Assembly (NCBI RefSeq): GCF_958979055.1
Contig: NC_084886.1
Coordinates: forward strand, 6,586,154 to 6,650,153
DNA: 64,000 nucleotides
Reading direction: 5' to 3'
Source of the DNA: Alnus glutinosa
Taxonomy: Eukaryota > Streptophyta > Magnoliopsida > Fagales > Betulaceae
Under the pieces are notes generated by a model, which ran no database searches, had not been told where the DNA came from, and saw only the letters and a program-made list of their open reading frames with translations. This document shows, in pieces, positions 1 through 11,564 of this stretch (the first letter of the stretch is position 1; each line of letters opens with the position of its first letter). The translations under genes and the position numbers were made by a program.

Positions 1-774
1 ATCTCACCTGGCCGGAAAAGCATAAAAGTTGCTCATTATTCATCCACATTATAGTAACATTAATTGTTCTAGCTGATTGATGTTGTTGGTGAAATTGACA
101 TATGATAGTAGGATTGGCCACATATCCATTTTCTTGTGCATACTAAAAATGCTTACAAGTGTGTTACTGGGATTACCCATTTAGTTTGTACCTTGCATGC
201 ACGTAGGAATATTGGTCTCGTTTGATAATGTTTTATGATTTTTTATTTTTTATTTTTTTTACTTTTTAGCAAAAAAAAAAAAATATAAATATCATTAATA
301 AAACAACCCCAAACACAAAATATTTATTTATTTATAATCCAAATAATTTCATTCTCACATGAAACTTCCCTTTCACGAAAAGCTCTCAATAAGAGGAAAC
401 AACATGATACTGAATAGAGAGCATCATGATATGATCATACGACGCGTAAGGGGCGAACAAAAATCAACGTTTTCTGTAATTCAAGGAACCTAGAAGGCTA
501 GAACTGCCTCATGTTACATGATGGATAGATAGCCCTTCTCTTTCACCACCATATATATATATATATAAAAGACGTGGTAGGCTTATAACCACGATTGACT
601 CGTATGATTTAGTTGTTAGGCCGGCTTCCACACAATTCTGCGAAAAATTATATAAATTATACATGTTTGTATAAGGCCAAAGTCCATATAAGATTATTAT
701 TAAGTCTAATTTTGACAGGGTCCAGCCTAATTTTTAGGTCATGTTAACAAGATTGATATATTGGAGAGTTTTTT
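1..774. other. Intergenic, no gene seen
   Basis: AT-rich sequence with homopolymer runs and a short TA repeat near 550-566. I see no open frame with codon structure and no recognisable RNA gene. Confidence 0.6.
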
Positions 775-2065
775 ATCCTCCGTTTGTTCAACGAAATTAT
801 TTTTTAAGAAGAAATTATTTTTCAGAAAAATTATTTTCTTGAAACTATTTTTCGACATTTGGCTCGTACGAAAAAATCCAACGACGTAAAACGGAATTCG
901 GCAACCACTCTCAAAATCCGGCGACATCCGGCCATTGTCGTCGAATTCCGGCGATCAAAATTCTGAAATCTTCGGGGTAGAGTCGGGCTACCAACAAACT
1001 TTAATACCCGGGAGTGGTAAATTTTCACAAACGTGCGTGCAAGAATGATGAGTTTATATTAAGAAAACGATTTAACAACTGTAAATCGTTTTCCAAAAAT
1101 TTAAGAAGCTTTTACGGTTAATGTTCTGTTTGTTTCGGCGTAAAATGATTTCAGCATTTTCCAGTGTTTGGTAGGGCGAAAATAATAGTCAACCGTAAAA
1201 TGATTTTCTGTTTGACCAAAAATGCTTAGTAAATTTCGGAAAATGATTTACGCTTTTTAAAAGCGTAAATCATTTTCCAAAGACGCAGTCGATCTATTTT
1301 AAACGTCACAATCGACCTTCACGTTCGCCGACTACCATCGAAATATTGCCGGTATCGGAATCCGACAACATTCGGTTAATGTCGCCGGAATTTGGCAACG
1401 GAATCCGGCCACCTTCGCCGGAATCCGGTCAGCCAGATTCCGGCCATCTGGCCGGATCCAGGCCGGCCCTGGCCAGAGAGGCCGATTCCCGGCCAGCCTT
1501 GGCCAGAGAGGCCGGATCCCGGCCGGCCCTGGCCAAAGAGGCCGGTTCCCGGCCGGCTGGCCGGACGGATCTGGCCAGATCCGGCCACTTTCGCCGGAAT
1601 CCGACTATCCCATATTTCGACTAAACTGTCTGGATTCCGGCCTTTATCTCGAATTCTGGCTATATTAGCCGGAATCAGGTAAAAATGGTCAGAATCTTGT
1701 CGGTCAGTGACCGAATCTCGTCATCGATGATTTTTATATTATTTTACATTAATATTTTTATGTTGTGAATAAAAATTGATTTTTATAAGTTAATATGATT
1801 GAATAAAAATATAAAAAAATATTTGCGATTTTCCGTACGCGCCAAATACCGGAAAATACTTTCGACGGAAAATAGTTTCCTGAAAAATGACTTCCCTGAA
1901 ACCATTTTACGATGGAAACCATTTTAGGTCGAAACAAACGGAGCATAAATTGAAAATGATTTCCGTTGACCGTTATTTTTGCCCCTACAAAATACCAAAA
2001 AATGCCAAAAACATTTTCTATAAAACATTTTATATCGAAATAAATAGAGCATTAGTAATAACATT
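775..2065. mobile_element. Composite TIR-type DNA transposon remnant with GC-rich core
   Basis: The outer parts (about 775-1290 and 1835-2060) are AT-rich and repeat the same theme in opposite orientations: a 'gtttgtttcg..taaaatgatttt' block at 1125-1160 and its counterpart reading towards 'catttt..tcgaaacaaacgg' at 1905-1940. A second outer pair ends near 2040-2052 with 'atcgaaataaatagagc'. The interior (1340-1680) is unusually GC-rich and palindromic. No transposase frame is present. Inverted related ends around a non-coding core fit a non-autonomous hAT- or Mutator-like element, possibly two nested copies. Ends are approximate and I found no clear target duplication. Confidence 0.5.
1461..1550. 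repeat. Three 30-bp GC-rich tandem repeats
   Basis: Units 1461-1490, 1491-1520 and 1521-1550 have the same length and differ at a few positions. Each contains GGCC palindromes and the words 'ctggcca' and 'gaggccg'. The flanks (1390-1460, 1550-1600) carry further 'gccggaatccgg'-type palindromes. The open frames across this stretch are low-complexity Pro/Arg/Gly products and are not taken as coding. Confidence 0.85.
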
Positions 2066-2932
2066 TCCAGTAATAAGGGTTATTTTAACTATTCAAAAAG
2101 ACATCTCTTCTATTTTAGCTACTTATTTTTCAACACAAACTTGATCAATACTATCTATTTCATCATTTACTTTCTTTAAATATTATTTTTCAAACATTTT
2201 TTTTTTCACATTTCACCTCTCTCTCTCCATTTCTTTAAATATTATTTTATATTAGTCCAAGTTGCTTTAGTCTATTGTAGCAAATCGGATAGGAAGCCTT
2301 TATTTTAAAAGCTCTATTGGAGGGGTCAATTATCTAATAATAGTTAAATTTAGCTATTATAACCAATTTAAAAGCTCAGTTGGAGATGCTCTAAGACCAT
2401 AATATAGCATGTTAAGATAAGCTTAACCCAAAAGGTTGAGCCTATGAGTATGATCTCAACTATATTATATTAACCACTAAATCCAACAAACGACTCAATC
2501 TTTTTACATTGACACGTGTAAACTCGATAATATATGTGTATGTATGTGTGTGTGGTCCGTTCTAATTTCGTCCTATTTGTCACAATCTAATACAAATTAA
2601 CTGAATAATTAATATTAAAGTTCAGCTCAGTTCTCACTTAATTATAATATGATTGGTTTGAACTTTGATAGTCGACCAACCTTGAGAAGAAGCAGGGGCA
2701 GAATTATCCAAAAATTCTATAGTTTTTTATTTAAAAAAAAATTCCTAAATTTGATTTTTTTTTTTTTATGAGTTAGACTCCTCAAAAACTAAGTTTTACT
2801 CTAAAAAATTCTTCATTTTTTAATTTCGTTTCCATCGTTTCAAATTCTAGTTCTGCCCACGAGAAGAAGGTATGTTGAGGAATGAAGAGGATCAGTAGCT
2901 TAAATTCACACCGTTAAGGAAGAAACGAGGAA

Positions 2933-2976
<44 letters not shown>

Positions 2977-3790
2977 AAAGAAAAAGAAAAGGAAAGTGGT
3001 ACAAATTGGGGGACCCGGACCCCTAGGCCCTAAAGAAGCATGTGATGCAATGATGAATACCTCTTAGCTTCCGTTGCATGTGGGAGTTGGGGTTTGTCAT
3101 AATTTATGGGCGCGCGGTGGTTCATTACTCTGTCCGATGTTGAATCTGTGTTGGCGTATTGCATGCGACTCAGTACTGATTGTTGATGTCATTGCTGATG
3201 AGAGAGATGAAGATGATCGGAGGGCTGATCGAGTCGCCTGTTTCTAGATTCAACAATGGTCATGAATACAGCCTGGTAGCACTAAATTCACAGTGTGGTC
3301 TGCCACAACTTCACTTCAACGTGGGTGCTCATTCAATCTAGGATACTCATTAAATTATCAGCTTAGATATTGACAAAAAAGAAATATCACTATTGGGATG
3401 GTTGAATTAGAATAATGTTTCCTCTCAACCCCCATCTAATTTTCATACAATCTCTACTCATATTGTGTGGGTTCTACATGTGAGACCCACATAATATGAG
3501 AAGATTGTGTGAAAGTTGGGTGGGAAGAGTTGTGAATGTATCATTACTACATCGATTTGGTAATTCGGCCGCCCTAAATCGGCTATTGAGAATGATCAAA
3601 TTATTTTTAAAACATTGAACCACTTCTTTAATTAGCAACCAAAAAAAAAAAATTTGAGTTTGACCACCACCAAACCAACTCAATCAACAATCTTTTTTTT
3701 TTTTGAGTCAAAATTACTACCCGAATAAAAGACTTTTCCATTCAGCGGTATTAGAATACTAACAATATACTCCCTGAATCACATTATTCA
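2066..3790. other. Intergenic, simple repeats only
   Basis: AT-rich spacer. It includes a 39-bp poly(A) run at 2936-2974 followed by A/G-rich sequence, and a stretch near 2695-2870 starting 'gcaggggcagaatt' and ending 'gttctgcccac' that looks like a decayed transposon terminus. No gene is supported. Confidence 0.55.
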
Positions 3791-3973
3791 GAAAAATGTT
3801 AGAGGTATTAATTTTTTTTATCAGGAGATAAGTATCAAAAAGATGCGGAACTTATTTATTGGTACCCATAACATTTATTTTTATTAGTTATTTTGATCAT
3901 CTCCAATGAATAAGTTGCACATCATTTTGATACTCATCTCTCGATAAAAAATTTGATACTCCTATTATTTCTC
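3791..3973. mobile_element. Foldback MITE-like element
   Basis: The left arm (about 3791-3866) and the reverse complement of the right arm (3895-3973) match over some 70 bp with scattered mismatches, for example 'aagtatcaaaaagatg' against 'gagtatcaaaatgatg'. The loop is only about 30 bp. It has no coding capacity. A short hairpin with long imperfect arms is typical of MITEs. No target duplication is obvious, so the superfamily is not assigned. Confidence 0.7.
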
Positions 3974-4374
3974 AAAGAGCATTTACATAAGTTTTACGCG
4001 GGTCGATACGAGGTAATAAAGCGTTGACTTTATCTATATGACATTATCTGATATTAATTGAGTCCTTAACATTATTGATAATTGATTATTCCAAAAGCAT
4101 ACAAAGGAAAAGGGAAAAGTAGTGCGAATTACTAAAGATAAAGAGGTTATTTGCAAAAAGAAGATTAGAGATGCAACCAACTTTATTAATTTCGATAGTA
4201 CTGTGAGACTTTCCCATGAGAACATTGAGAAGTTAGCTAGATTTCCAAACCGAAGATGAATATATATGAACAAATTAAGGGGAGGATCCAAACATAAACC
4301 ATATATTCCTTTCTTCCATTTTATATTTCACCTATTCTTTCTTCCATTTCGATCAATAATGGGGAGGATCTATC
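3974..4374. other. Intergenic, no gene seen
   Basis: AT-rich spacer between two foldback elements. Open frames here are short and lack codon structure. Confidence 0.5.
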
Positions 4375-4534
4375 GAGTAATTCTACATGTATATCAAGTG
4401 TCCATAAAAAAATAATGTGGCATTTAAAATCACCATTGGGCATGTGATTGATCAAATGATGATTTTGATTAAATGGTGATTTTAAAAGCCACCTTATTTT
4501 TTTATGGACACTTAATGTACTGTTAGAATTACTC
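4375..4534. mobile_element. Foldback MITE-like element (160 bp)
   Basis: The termini are 'gagtaattctac' and its inverse. Arms of about 62 bp pair across the centre: 'aagtgtccataaaaaaata' occurs on the left and as its reverse complement on the right, followed inward by 'ttttaaaatcaccat' on both. The element is almost entirely hairpin. It is a different family from the 3791-3973 foldback. Confidence 0.75.
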
Positions 4535-5892
4535 GGACCCACCTTTGTAACCTTTTCCCAATTTGGCTTAGGAAAAAAAAAAAAAAAAATTAGATGTTAC
4601 CACAATCAACAAAGATGATGAAAGATTTTCTCAATTTCACTTGAAATGAAAATAATTTATTTTATAGTCAAAATTTAATATTGTTGTATCTAACGGTGTA
4701 TTCCTCTTTATTGGCCGATTTAAAATGCATTACCGTCAACAACGTTAAGGAAAGAATCCAAATAAAAAAAAAGAAAAAAAAGAAAAGAAAAAGGTAAGTG
4801 AATGAATGATAAAACTTTCCTCAAAACCAGAGATGTAGTCGAGAGAAGAGTTGTTATGTGATGGCCGATGAAAGAGCTTGGATATTTGAAAGTATTGAGA
4901 CAAATCCCGTTGATAGCTCCACCGTTGCTACTAAAAGCAACAGCCCACCACCACACAAGGAAATAAAATCTCACGAACCGTTAACACCGTTAACTTCCCA
5001 AAATCAATTGTACAATCTCACATTATGAATTGAGAAATACCTTTTGTAAATTGTTTTATAGTCTCATAGCTCTAACGAGCGTAACGCCCCGTCATAAATA
5101 AATATGGTGCTATTACCATTCCTCATAACAAACGCACCGAAAAAATATTGTATCTATACCCATTTTTTTAAAAAAATTTTAAACTTAATTGAATTAAAAA
5201 CTGCAAAGATAAACATCCATTCACAACTTATACATATGTTCTGTCAACATATACATTATACATATCACTACTATACTATATTGTTCATTAACACATTGAA
5301 ACTTTCTACGTAACCAAAAGGGCTCCACAACCAATTGAGCCACAACCTGACCGGACCTGCACAAAAGTCTGTTTGGACCTCAAACGCTCGGTTTCCATCA
5401 CTGGCTCTCCTGCTTCTTGAGTAGTTACGACTCTGGAATTATAAATTTACAGCTCAATAAATAAATGCAACCAATCAAAATGGAGTGTGCGACGTGAGCC
5501 CACTCTTGCTCAGTTGCTCGTTAAAACTTCTCTCTAAAAGTTTGTTGGAAGTCATTGAAATACAAACTAATTTTCTCAAAATACGAGATAAAACATTTCC
5601 TTAACGAAAATGCATTGATTTCAAAAAACCTCAACACAACATTGGGCTTTCCGCTTTCACAAATTGGTAAACACTGAAGCAGATGGGCCTAGTTTAATGG
5701 GCCTCGTCCTGCTCCAATCTGTGGATCAAAAGCGGCAAATATTCCATTGTAATTAATTCTCTTTAACGTTTTCACGACTTGGCCCAAAAGAATTGGCTGA
5801 ATTGGGCTGAAACTAGTAAACGTTGCAATCTACTGGCTGCGTAACAGCCAACCAATCAGCGAGATCCAAATGAAAGAAATTACGCGTCAGTT
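4535..5892. other. Intergenic upstream of the p24 gene
   Basis: AT-rich spacer that becomes less AT-rich towards 5650-5890, where the p24 promoter begins. A CCAAT box lies at 5852-5856. No coding region is supported. Confidence 0.55.
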
Positions 5893-5911
5893 CCAATCAC
5901 GGATCACCACG
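5893..5911 (+). promoter_or_regulatory. Perfect ER stress response element (ERSE-I)
   Basis: CCAAT at 5893-5897, nine bases, then CCACG at 5907-5911: an exact match to CCAAT-N9-CCACG. The CCACG overlaps a G-box-like CCACGTGGC. It lies about 140 bp before the start codon of the p24 gene. The family knowledge is that ERSE-I binds NF-Y plus membrane-released bZIP factors (ATF6-like, bZIP28/bZIP60 in plants). An (AAAAT)n TATA-like run follows at 5917-5942. Confidence 0.7.
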
Positions 5912-6051
5912 TGGCACAAATAAAATAAAATAAAATAAAAAGCATGGTTCTTCTTCCTTTTCCCTAACTCAGGTTTCGTATTCCGAAGTCCAAAACTTGG
6001 TGCCCCTCTGCGTCTCTCTGTGAAAAAAGGAAGCAACTTGACCTTTTCACA

Positions 6052-9000
6052 ATGGTTCGATTCAACAGCCTGTGCTTTCTTCTAATCCTAGGGTTCTTAT
6101 TGTCTACGTCGGAGTCAGTTCGGTTCGACCTGCAATCGGGTCAAACCAAGTGCATCGCCGAAGACATAAAGACCAATTCCATGACGGTGGGAAAGTACAG
6201 GGTGATCAATCCTGACGAGGCCCATCCCATGCCCGATACCCACAAAGTCACCGTTCGGGTAATTTTGTTTTTCCTCTTTTTTTTTTTTTGGGTGCTTGTG
6301 GGATTTTGAATTTGATTTGTCTGCGGTGGTAATTTTGGGTGAATATTGTTATTTACTGTATATATAGGTAACTTCGGCATATGGGAATAGTTACCATTAC
6401 TCGGAGCTCGTGGGATCGGGGCAGTTCGCGTTCACGGCGCCGGAGGAGGGAGATTACATGGCGTGCTTCTGGGGGCCTGATCACAAACCCCCTATCACGA
6501 TGGCGGTGGATTTCGATTGGAGGACTGGTGTGGCGGCCAAGGACTGGTCCAATGTTGCTAAGAAAGGCCAAGTTGATGTAAGTCTTTGTTTTTGTTAATT
6601 ATTCAGTTTCTTTTGTTATGTGATCAGGTCGTTGGTCTTAAGTTTGGTTTCTGGGCAATGAAATTTGATTTTTTCGCATAGAGGAGTTACTTGTCGGGGA
6701 ACAGAATTTGTTCCTATTCCTAGCGAACGCAAAAAAAGTGAGCATAGGGAATGTATTTGTTACTGGTCAAATTTACTTTCAGATGGATATAATTGCCCTA
6801 TAGAGTGAGTGGATTAAAAATGTGCTCACGAGTTTTAAGTCATATTGGTTTCTTATTACGTGAGATTGAGTTTTATAAGTGATTTTAAGGAACTTAAATT
6901 GTAACTTGATTATCCTTTTGACGTGAAAGTGCCGATGTAGGCAGAGTTCTCTCTTGGTTATTACAAATGTTATTAGAGCGACTTAATAACACTATGTGGC
7001 TTTGAGGCACTGCATGGCATGAGCCATGATGAGGACGTTGGGAATTTGAGTGGGGGAAATTGTGGCAGATGAATTTTCCACATTGAGTGGGGGAATTATA
7101 AAAAAGTGTTCGTGGGTGCTAAGTGACACATTGATTCTTTATTAGGTGAGGCTGGGCTTTATAAGTAATTTTAGGGAACTTCAATTATAACTTGACTAGT
7201 CTTTTGGAGTGGTAGTGCACATTCGACAAGCGCTTTTTCTGAGTTGTTACATATAGAGAACCCCATTTTTTGAGGAGTCATATCCTAGGCATGATTGAAG
7301 AATTGATCTAAATCCATCGAATATGGTAGCCGAGCTATTCACTTTTAAAAAAATCAATAAGATGATAATCATAAGTGCTCCTGAGTGACATTTGTGATCC
7401 CTGATGCAATCTAGTTCGAGTGCTCCCAAGTGTTGTAGTGATACAATTGAGGGTTGGCTTGGGCTCCATCTTTTCGGTCCTAGCAAATGTGAAGGGGATG
7501 AATGGGTATATGGGACTTATCAAAATAAAAAAATAGAAGAAAGGATGGTGTAGTAGGAAATGACAACTTTGGGTGTCTGTCATTGCAATGAAGTTGTATT
7601 ACAAGTGTGCCAGAAGTGAAGACTCTAAGCTACTTGAATGGTTGGTAAGTACAGGCAAATAAATTGCAGTGTACGTTTGTTTCTAATTCAAAAGCAAGCA
7701 TAGTAGAAAACATATCGGATGAAATATTGGAAACCAGTTTTAGCTATTGGTTTAGAGCTCACTTTGATGGTTCAACGGAAAAGGCCTAGCTAGAGCTCTT
7801 GTTCAATGTTTTGGGATTAGATGGATAAAACTTTGGTAACTCAATAATGGGTTAGGTGATGAAGTGATGGTTGGCATAATAGCATTCATTGCCTAAAAAG
7901 AAAAAGAACCACAATTTCACCATTGTATCCAAGACAAACCAAAAACAGAATGCCAATCACTGTATTCCACTGCCAACAACTCCCCCAAAAAAGAAAGAAC
8001 CACAACTTCATTTACCACTACACCCGAAATAACATAGAATCAGAAATCACTACAAACAAAAAAAACCCAACCAATGCCTACGATCTCAAAATCTACTCAT
8101 AGCCCCCAAATGCATCACCAACATCAACCACATCTGTCACTCCCCAAGTCTCAAACACAAGTACCCCCACCTTACCAGGCCTAGGCCTAGACCACTGCAA
8201 TCATCGCATATACTGTGGCAACCATCACCCTTTATTCATAAAAAACCATTGCCCTTTATTTCTCCCACAATATAGAATTATGATTACACTCATTGATGAC
8301 CTCCTTGAACAGCCTCATGCCCCACATCACCACCGTTGCATCTACCCAAATTACCACCACACCACAATCTACGACTTCCAACCGGCCTCTCCAAGCACAC
8401 ACCATTACCAGCAACAAACAAAAGCTACACTCATTGTCAATTGGCACCTAAACCGTCCCCAATTATCCAAAAAGGCATCCAAACTTCAAACCCAGCCACA
8501 AGTGAGGCTAATTGACCCTAAAGGTTGGCAGCCATAAATAGATAGAAGAAAGAGAGAGATGAAGGGAGAAAATACAACGCCACTGTGGGAATGGGAAATT
8601 CTTTGGGTTTGGAGAGCCAAATGGTGGTGATGGCAGTCGAGTCCTTATGCATTCAATGCTGACAAAAAGGATCAAATCGTGGACATTGGTGCCGATGGAG
8701 TCACCATTGTCAGGTCTGAAGTGGACGAGCTAGTTGGAGTTGGAGTAGAGATTTGAGGCAAGGGTGTGGAGGGTCAAGGGGATGTTGTGGGGAGAGCAGC
8801 CAAATTTATCAAATGAGTTGAGGAGATGAGGAGGGTGCACTTGAGCGTGAAGATTGGAGGAAATGGAGGTAGACGAGCTTCGGGAGGAAGAGAGAGCTGG
8901 AGAGATTTTGTTGTTTTTTTTTTCCCTAGTGGGAAGCCAACGGAAAATGGCTTCTTGCTGCATCCTTTGAGAAAAAAAAACATTGTTGTTGACCAGCATT

Positions 9001-9654
9001 TTCTAGTTGCATCAAATATCGGAAAATATGGAAACAATTTTTTCAAAGATGTTTTAGGTTGAAATAAACACAACCTAACAAACTGTTAAAGAAAAACAAG
9101 ATAATAGATTGATTCCTTTTCCTGGTGGCTAGGAGATTAGTGCAGTAAACACTGATACGGATGCTTCCCTAATCTCCCTAATTATAAATATGGTTGAGAT
9201 GATTGTCTTGGGTATTTATTGGGAATTGGGTGCTTACAACCTAGCTCATAAAACCTTCTTACACATGTTGCTTGTGCGAAGACATTCTTGTACTAATTTG
9301 TGCATTTGGGTTTCTTTCTTTGCTGATGTCCTTATGCAAGTTTGAAACTCATTTCATTTGCTATGCCCACAGAGTTAACTGATTGCTCTTTACACAATAT
9401 TTATTCATGCAGTCTCTTAATTTGAAAGGATCATGCAGATTATTTGTCTTTCTACTATACTATGTTTATTGTTCAAATAGTTGGTTTCCCTGGACAAACC
9501 TGGGAATTGGGAGTGAAACCAAATTGGTATTTTTCTTGTCTGTCTTGTTAAATAGAAGTCTATGCCTCACTATATTAGTAGTTAGCTTTTTGGGAATTAC
9601 TCTGGAAATATAGTTTAATTCTATCAATTTTTCAAATAATTGTATTCTCATTAA

Positions 9655-9691
<37 letters not shown>

Positions 9692-10123
9692 TTAATTTAA
9701 AGTAAATCATGTGATACGCCAAATAACTCTTTTAACTTTTTGCAAATGTCAGGGCTGAGTTAGGGAAAATAATTTATGTCTTCATTATTTTATATGCCAG
9801 GTTATGGAACTAGAACTGAAGAAGTTGTATGATACTGCCATTTCCATTCAGGAGGAAATGTTTTATCTCCGCGAGAGGTAAGGAAACATTTATTTCTTGA
9901 ACACGTCATTAAGAAGTTGATCTTTTTTTGTTTTTGATTTTCTTATTTTATTAATGCTGTTTATGCTTCATGTTTCAGAGAAGATGAAATGCAGGAGCTC
10001 AATAGAACAACGAACTCCAGGATGGGCTGGTTGAGTTTTCTTTCACTTTTTGTTTGCTTGTCAGTGGCAGGCCTGCAGCTATGGCACTTGAAAACCTTTT
10101 TTGAGAAGAAGAAGCTCATTTAA
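6052..10123 (+). CDS. p24 family transmembrane emp24 protein, delta subfamily
   Basis: Type I membrane cargo receptor that cycles between ER and Golgi in COPI/COPII vesicles. Exons: 6052-6258, 6368-6577, 9801-9877, 9979-10123, all GT-AG, giving 212 aa, the usual family length. A signal peptide covers about residues 1-22. The GOLD domain follows, with the conserved cysteine pair C34 and C102. A coiled-coil stretch contains YLRER and then an N-R-T glycosylation site. A membrane span covers about 183-205. The tail ends FFEKKKLI, with lysines at -3 and -4 plus an FF motif, the COPI/COPII signals that mark the delta subfamily. Intron 2 is long (3.2 kb) and holds repeats. The promoter has an ERSE-I, which fits a secretory-pathway gene. 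The gene converges with the downstream kinase gene. Confidence 0.93.
6801..7250 (+). repeat. Diverged direct repeat in p24 intron 2
   Basis: Segments of about 165 bp at 6801-6970 and 7085-7250 share a series of words in the same order: 'gtg.tcacgagttt/gtgttcgtgggtgc', 'tattggtttcttatta', 'ttttataagt.attttaggaactt' and 'taacttgat/ctag'. They look like two decayed copies of one repeat, perhaps LTR-derived, since 'gggctttataagt' is common in plant LTRs. No coding. Confidence 0.55.
7860..9075. mobile_element. Probable decayed DNA transposon in p24 intron 2
   Basis: The right end (about 8930-9073) contains 'gttgaccagcattttc', 'atatcggaaaatatgg' and 'ttttaggttgaaataaacac', closely resembling the right terminus of the element at 775-2065. 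The interior is richer in C on the + strand and has long but codon-poor frames. A matching left terminus near 7660-7740 is only weakly visible, so the left limit is a guess. Confidence 0.35.
9657..9688. repeat. Poly(T) tract in p24 intron 2
   Basis: About 30 consecutive T residues, 110 bp before the exon 3 acceptor. It may be the tail of a minus-strand retroposon, but no body is recognisable. Confidence 0.6.
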
Positions 10124-11288
10124 TCTTATTCTGGACAATTTTCAGAATTTTTCTCATTTCTGCTCATGTAACTTTATAGCAACGATGTACTCGGATAGAA
10201 TAATTTTCAGATCACATTGTTAGATTAAGTGGGGCTTTCAATAATTTGAGTCTTTGTTACAGGGTGCAGAATCTCCTTATGTTCTTATAGCTAACTCACA
10301 TCAATCCAGGAAAATGTAGGATCAAAGAACTTTAATCATCAATTTTCTCGTTTCTGTTTAAATTGAGATCTTAGGATATCTAACTAAAGTTATCTGCTTT
10401 CGCAAAATCATATTTAGAACTATCCGTTTGGTGAGATTATTTTTGACAATGTGACATAAATTACTGCATTAACTCTTGCAAGAAATCATCAGAAGTTCAT
10501 AATTAGGGTATTAACTTTTTCATGTTGGTCAATGTTCACAATTTGTTAAGAGTGTCTGGTCCTGCGATTTTGCAAGCCAAACGCCCGTTGATTAAATAAA
10601 TTTGTAGAAAATGACCCATTTGGAAGGGCGATTTAAATAGATAGCAGTTTGAAAATATGAAAAAAATTACAGTTTTGCACGTTAGGCAAAGATAAGCTCT
10701 AAAGGTCAAACTGCGTTTTGTACATGTATCATACATCTTTTAGTTAACAAGATTGTTTGAAATCATGGTTTTGACTAGGGATGCTGCTAGAGGCCATTTT
10801 TTTTTTGGTCATATGTTTTTTTTCTTTAAGTTGATGTGACTTTCTTTTAAAATCAATATTGGACCCCTTTTTATCATCTTGAAGTTGATATGACTTTTTA
10901 AATCACCATTAAAAAGAATATAAAAAGAAAATAAAAAAAAAAGATAGTTTTTAACCTTAATCATTTGAAAAGTGTTGGGAAATGTGCCCTTAATATCCGT
11001 AAAGAAACGTGGGAACTCTTGTAAGGGAAGCATGCATGGGTGACACGAGTGGTCAATGTGGGTACAAGCGATAATCCCTGTGACACGGGAGTTGGGAATA
11101 TTGTCGATGATTGGCAGTCTTCCAGTAAAAAGTAAAAACCCCATTTGGAGTGGCCTAGCAACTTGCAGGTAGAAAAAAGTTTTAGCAGAGTGAATTAATA
11201 TTAATATACAAGGGGATTTTTATTATTATTATTATTCTTGCAATTTTTTTGGTAAGAAATTAATATACAAGGGTTTTGCCGGACCTGT
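10124..11288. other. Spacer between convergent p24 and kinase genes
   Basis: The first 100-200 bp is probably the p24 3' UTR. The rest is AT-rich with decayed repeat-like sequence at 10800-11160. No gene is supported. Confidence 0.5.
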
Positions 11289-11564
11289 TCATATGGTACC
11301 TAATATTATGGTTTTTAAGCTAAGCTTATCAACCTTGGAACAACTTGAAGTTATAACCAAGTTATCATAACTATTGGGCAATGTACAAGTTATCATAACC
11401 GCTTTATCCTCATCATCCATCTTGACACCAATGCTTTCAAGTTGGCTAAGGATGTCATTAAAAGAGTTCAAGTGCTCGGAAACCTTGGCGCCCTCTTTCA
11501 TCTTCAAAGAATACAATCTCTTCTTCAAAAGAATCCGATTGAGTAGAGACTTGGATTGATACAA
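11289..11564 (-). pseudogene. Copia-type retrotransposon gag fragment
   Basis: The minus-strand frame encodes about 91 aa with the hallmark plant Copia gag (UBN2-type) pattern: LKMKEGAKVSEHLNSFN, then 'LSQLESIGVKMDDEDKA' and 'LPNSYDNL'. This corresponds to the middle of gag only. No protease, integrase, reverse transcriptase or LTR is seen beside it, so it is an isolated remnant in the intergenic spacer. Confidence 0.75.

Noticed and set aside
1346-1682. Overlapping open frames on both strands (92, 96 and 70 aa)
   Set aside because: They exist only because the GC-rich 30-bp repeat lacks stops. The products are low-complexity Pro/Arg/Gly with no gene context.
5104-5313. 69-aa open frame (+)
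   Set aside because: AT-rich, no homology, no promoter or codon signature.
8280-8537. 85-aa open frame in p24 intron 2
   Set aside because: His/Pro-rich low complexity inside probable transposon sequence.
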